Shown: positions 49,662-64,000 of the stretch, piece after piece | How positions within the stretch are numbered: position 1 is the first letter of the stretch | Layout: each line of letters opens with the position of its first letter | NCBI RefSeq assembly: GCF_018320785.1 | Contig: NC_054876.1 | Location: forward strand, 22,218,212-22,282,211 | DNA: 64,000 nt | Direction: 5' to 3' | Origin: Cheilinus undulatus | Lineage: Eukaryota > Chordata > Actinopteri > Labriformes > Labridae | Translations under genes and position numbers: made by a program | The notes under the pieces: generated by a model | Told to the model about the DNA's origin: nothing | The model's database searches: none | Seen by the model: only the letters and a program-made list of their open reading frames with translations

Positions 49662-50134
49662 GTTCCAGGTTTGAAGTGACCTGAACCAAAAACATGTATT
49701 ACAGACAGAAGTCTTTTTTTAAGGTTTAGATTTTTGCTCTTTTTCTATACTTTTCTTTGAGGGTAATTGAAAAAGTTTTGACTTTCTTTAAACCAACATA
49801 CATAAGACCATCTGCTTAGATCAACCTCACTCCTCTGTGCACTCTTCTCAATCTTTACAAACCTCTATAAACATGTGAGTGGATTTAATTTTTCCTAAAG
49901 CAACAAAGATACTATAAACCAGAATATGGATTAGGTAAAGAAACACCTATAATAGATGAATTTGATCAAATTGTTAGACTGTCAGTTTGCTTTTTACATT
50001 GTCCACATTCACATTCTTGCACCATGGTACCTTTAAAAGGCAACACTGAGTAAATAGGAGGAAAATGTGTGTGTGAATTATAATGGTGGTTCTGATATTC
50101 TGACCAGTTCTTCAAAAGTTGTGTTTCACGCTGA

Positions 50135-61544
<11,410 letters not shown>

Positions 61545-62588
61545 TACGACCCAATTTCAAAAAGTTGGGACGCTTTGTACAACATATCAGATGTTGAAAC
61601 TGAAACATTTTACAGCTTTGGGAAAAACATCAGCTCATTTTGAATTTGATGGTTGCAAAAAAGGAGGAAAGGGGCAACAAAAGACTGGGAAAGTAAGTGG
61701 TACTAATGAAAAACAGCTGGAGGAGCATTTTGTGACTAATTATGTTAATTTGCAGCAGGTCAGTAACATTACTGGGTACAAAAGGAGCATTTTAGAGAGG
61801 CAGAGTCTCTCAGATGTAAAGATAGGCAGAAGTTCACCTATCTGCAAAAACCTGAATCTAATCATTGTGGGAAATATTTCAGAAAATGTTCCTCAATGAA
61901 AAATTGTGGACCTAGAATGTCCCACCACCTACAGTAGGCCTACATAATACCATCGAAAGATTCAGAGAATCTGAAGATATCTGTGTGTGCAACTGACAAG
62001 GCTGCAAATCAATCCTGGATACTCATAATCTACACACATTCAGGTGGCATTACATTAAAAACAGGAATGATTCTGTACTGGAAATCACTGCATAGGCTTC
62101 AGAATACTTCCAGAAATCATTGTCTGTCTAGACAGTTGACCATGTCATTAACAAAAGCAAGTTTAAGCTGCATCATGCAAAGAAGAAGCCACATGTAAAC
62201 AAGACCAAAAAAATGATGCCATCTTCTCTGGGCTGAAGCTCATTCACAGTTGACTGAAGCAAAATGGAAAACTGTTCTGTGGTCAGATTAATCAAAATTT
62301 GAAATTCTTTTTGAAACCACGTACACTGTGTCCTGTGGACTACAGAAGAGAGGGACCATCCAGCTTGCTATTGTAAAGAAGAGGGGATGCAACACAATGG
62401 TAAACACGGCCCTGTCCCTACCGTTTTGAGCTGTGTTGTTACAATCAAATTCAGGTAATGGTAAATGAGTCAGTTTCAACATTTGGTGTGTTGTTTATGT
62501 TCTATTGTTAATAAGATATCTGTTCACAAGATTTTCAAATCATTGCATTCTGTTTTTATTTACCAATTTTTTTGGAGATGGAGTTGTA
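61545..62588. mobile_element. Non-autonomous DNA transposon (family X, copy 3, best preserved)
   Basis: The left end TACGACCCAATTTCAAAAAG, then TTGGGAC, and the complement of the right end TACAACTCCATCTCCAAAAA form an imperfect inverted repeat. Both ends are bounded by TA (61545-61546 and 62587-62588). Internally it matches, in reverse orientation, the relics at 35764-36850 and 38945-39670. Open frames in it (61591-61899 and 61983-62198) give no convincing transposase. Confidence 0.78.
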
Positions 62589-64000
62589 AATGAACCTTAA
62601 TATTAGGCTATACAAAGCATGCAGCACCACTAAAGCTTTTGACTCGTTTGATCACCAGGTTCTTTTATGGAATTTGGCTGCAATAAAGTTTCTTTAAAAA
62701 TTGTGAAATGGTTTTAAATGACCAGAGTGGTAGAATGCAGTGTTTTCAGACTGACAGTCTTTCCTAAAATGATGTCCCACAAGAGTCTATATTGGGTCCC
62801 TTTTAATTCATTATTTAGAATATTTGTAAATTAAAACTTGTACTAAAAGTCAAGAGTGAATTGACAAAATAACATGCTTATCCAGGTCAAAGAGAGCAGC
62901 AAAAGATGATACTCAATGTTTATATGATACATACAAGTGTTATTTTGTGTCCCAACATATTTATTTATTTTTCTAGTCAGTGAGTAGTTACAGGGATGGT
63001 GTTTATATGTGTAAATAAAGGTATGATTAAAGTGAATTAAAATAAACAGATATTTCTGAAATAGTATCAAGTCATGAAACAGACAGAAGCAGACATTTCA
63101 ACATGAAGCAGCCTAATTCTATGATGTCACAGGTTATTTGATTTATCCTTGCTCTGATCGTGTGAACACATGTATCAATTTGAGTTCACACAAACACACA
63201 ACACGGTCCCCAGGAGAGTGTATTTATATCTGAGCGACGAGGCGCTGAAAGGGGAGTTTTTCTTGTGGCCCGTGGGGGACCCTAAGGGGGGAGATGGAGG
63301 ATAGAGAGCACCATGGTGTTTATTATTAGCATGTCTGTTCACTATGACTCTAGGACAGGATCACAGCCATTTCTATGTGCCTCCAAACATTCTGCTCCTC
63401 TCTTTTGTCACTAATTAATACTGATTAAACTCATCAGTGATTACTTTATTACCCTCATTAGAAATATGAATTTTTTTAAGATGGTAAAAAGGCCTGTCAT
63501 TATCATTCAAATATGACACTACTGTAGTTACACTACAGCATTGTTTGCAAGTTTCAGATATAAATAGTAATGTTTCCTCGAAAGTTTTCCAATGATAGCT
63601 GGTTAACCTCTCAGTTCTCATGATGATAGACAGTGTGGATAATCTGTATTAGCAGCCAAGTTTAACACATAAAGCTTAACACATTTTTCTTATTTCTTCC
63701 AGGTAAAATGGTACTTTTTTTAATCTATGAACCTGGTTTTCCAGTTTGCATTCTACCTCTCAAACACATTTCCCATTTATGGTATGACTTTAACACTTTT
63801 ACCTCTTTTTATCATCCATGTACAAAGCTTTAACAACATAACCTGTCACATGGAGGAGGCATCTCACAGGGCATAATTTCTGCAACATTCGCTTTTTTAT
63901 TAGCACATACTAGAACATTCGTAACACAAAACTGATCATATTTTTTAAAATATGATTAAAAATACTACTAAAACTTAGATTTAAATGTCTGGAGCACAAA
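62589..64000. other. Right end of window, no gene recognised
   Basis: I looked on the minus strand for the missing N-terminal coronin exon (MSRRVVRQSKFRHVFG-like) and did not find it, so that exon should lie beyond 64000. The rest is AT-rich DNA with no clear repeat. Confidence 0.5.

Overview
This is vertebrate nuclear DNA, almost certainly from a teleost fish. It is AT-rich, carries spliced genes with GT-AG introns, and is crowded with fish-type repeats: Tc1-like, hAT and L2-like elements, tRNA-derived SINEs and many MITEs. Four protein-coding genes can be assembled exon by exon. I see no CRISPR array, operon or prokaryotic feature, and no new multi-gene system.

Layout on the plus strand. 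vdac1 (mitochondrial outer-membrane porin, coding exons 5426-13816) has a probable CpG-rich promoter and non-coding first exon near 3000-3112. It is followed in the same orientation by a kct2/C5orf15-like gene (single-pass Golgi/endosome membrane protein, 19982-28106, 3' UTR to about 29710). As I recall, VDAC1 and C5orf15 are also neighbours on human chromosome 5, so this looks like conserved microsynteny. A 7-kb repeat-rich gap then leads to vwa7 (secreted or surface von Willebrand A-domain protein, 15 coding exons, 37022-46441). Convergent to it on the minus strand is a type I coronin, best matched to coro6 (50135-61338). Its N-terminal exons, about 67 codons, lie beyond the window.

The rest is mostly transposable elements, several with readable boundaries. 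Two hAT elements have perfect 8-bp target-site duplications (23177-24408 and 26268-27556), both in introns of kct2. A 5'-truncated L2-like LINE has a nearly open reverse transcriptase and a probable 5-bp duplication (17461-19646). A decayed LINE (15180-16900) is split precisely by a 0.8-kb inverted-repeat element. One MITE sits inside another at 30702-31772. A chimeric hAT/Tc1 graveyard fills the 4.4-kb coronin intron. Two copies of a composite repeat with an internal ~20-bp minisatellite and a poly-C tract lie 31 kb apart in opposite orientation.

The four genes are housekeeping or cell-biology genes and do not form a pathway. The most useful observations concern gene details (the predicted GPI-like tail and polybasic site in vwa7, and a Tc1 end abutting a coronin splice donor) and the clear transposon insertion histories.
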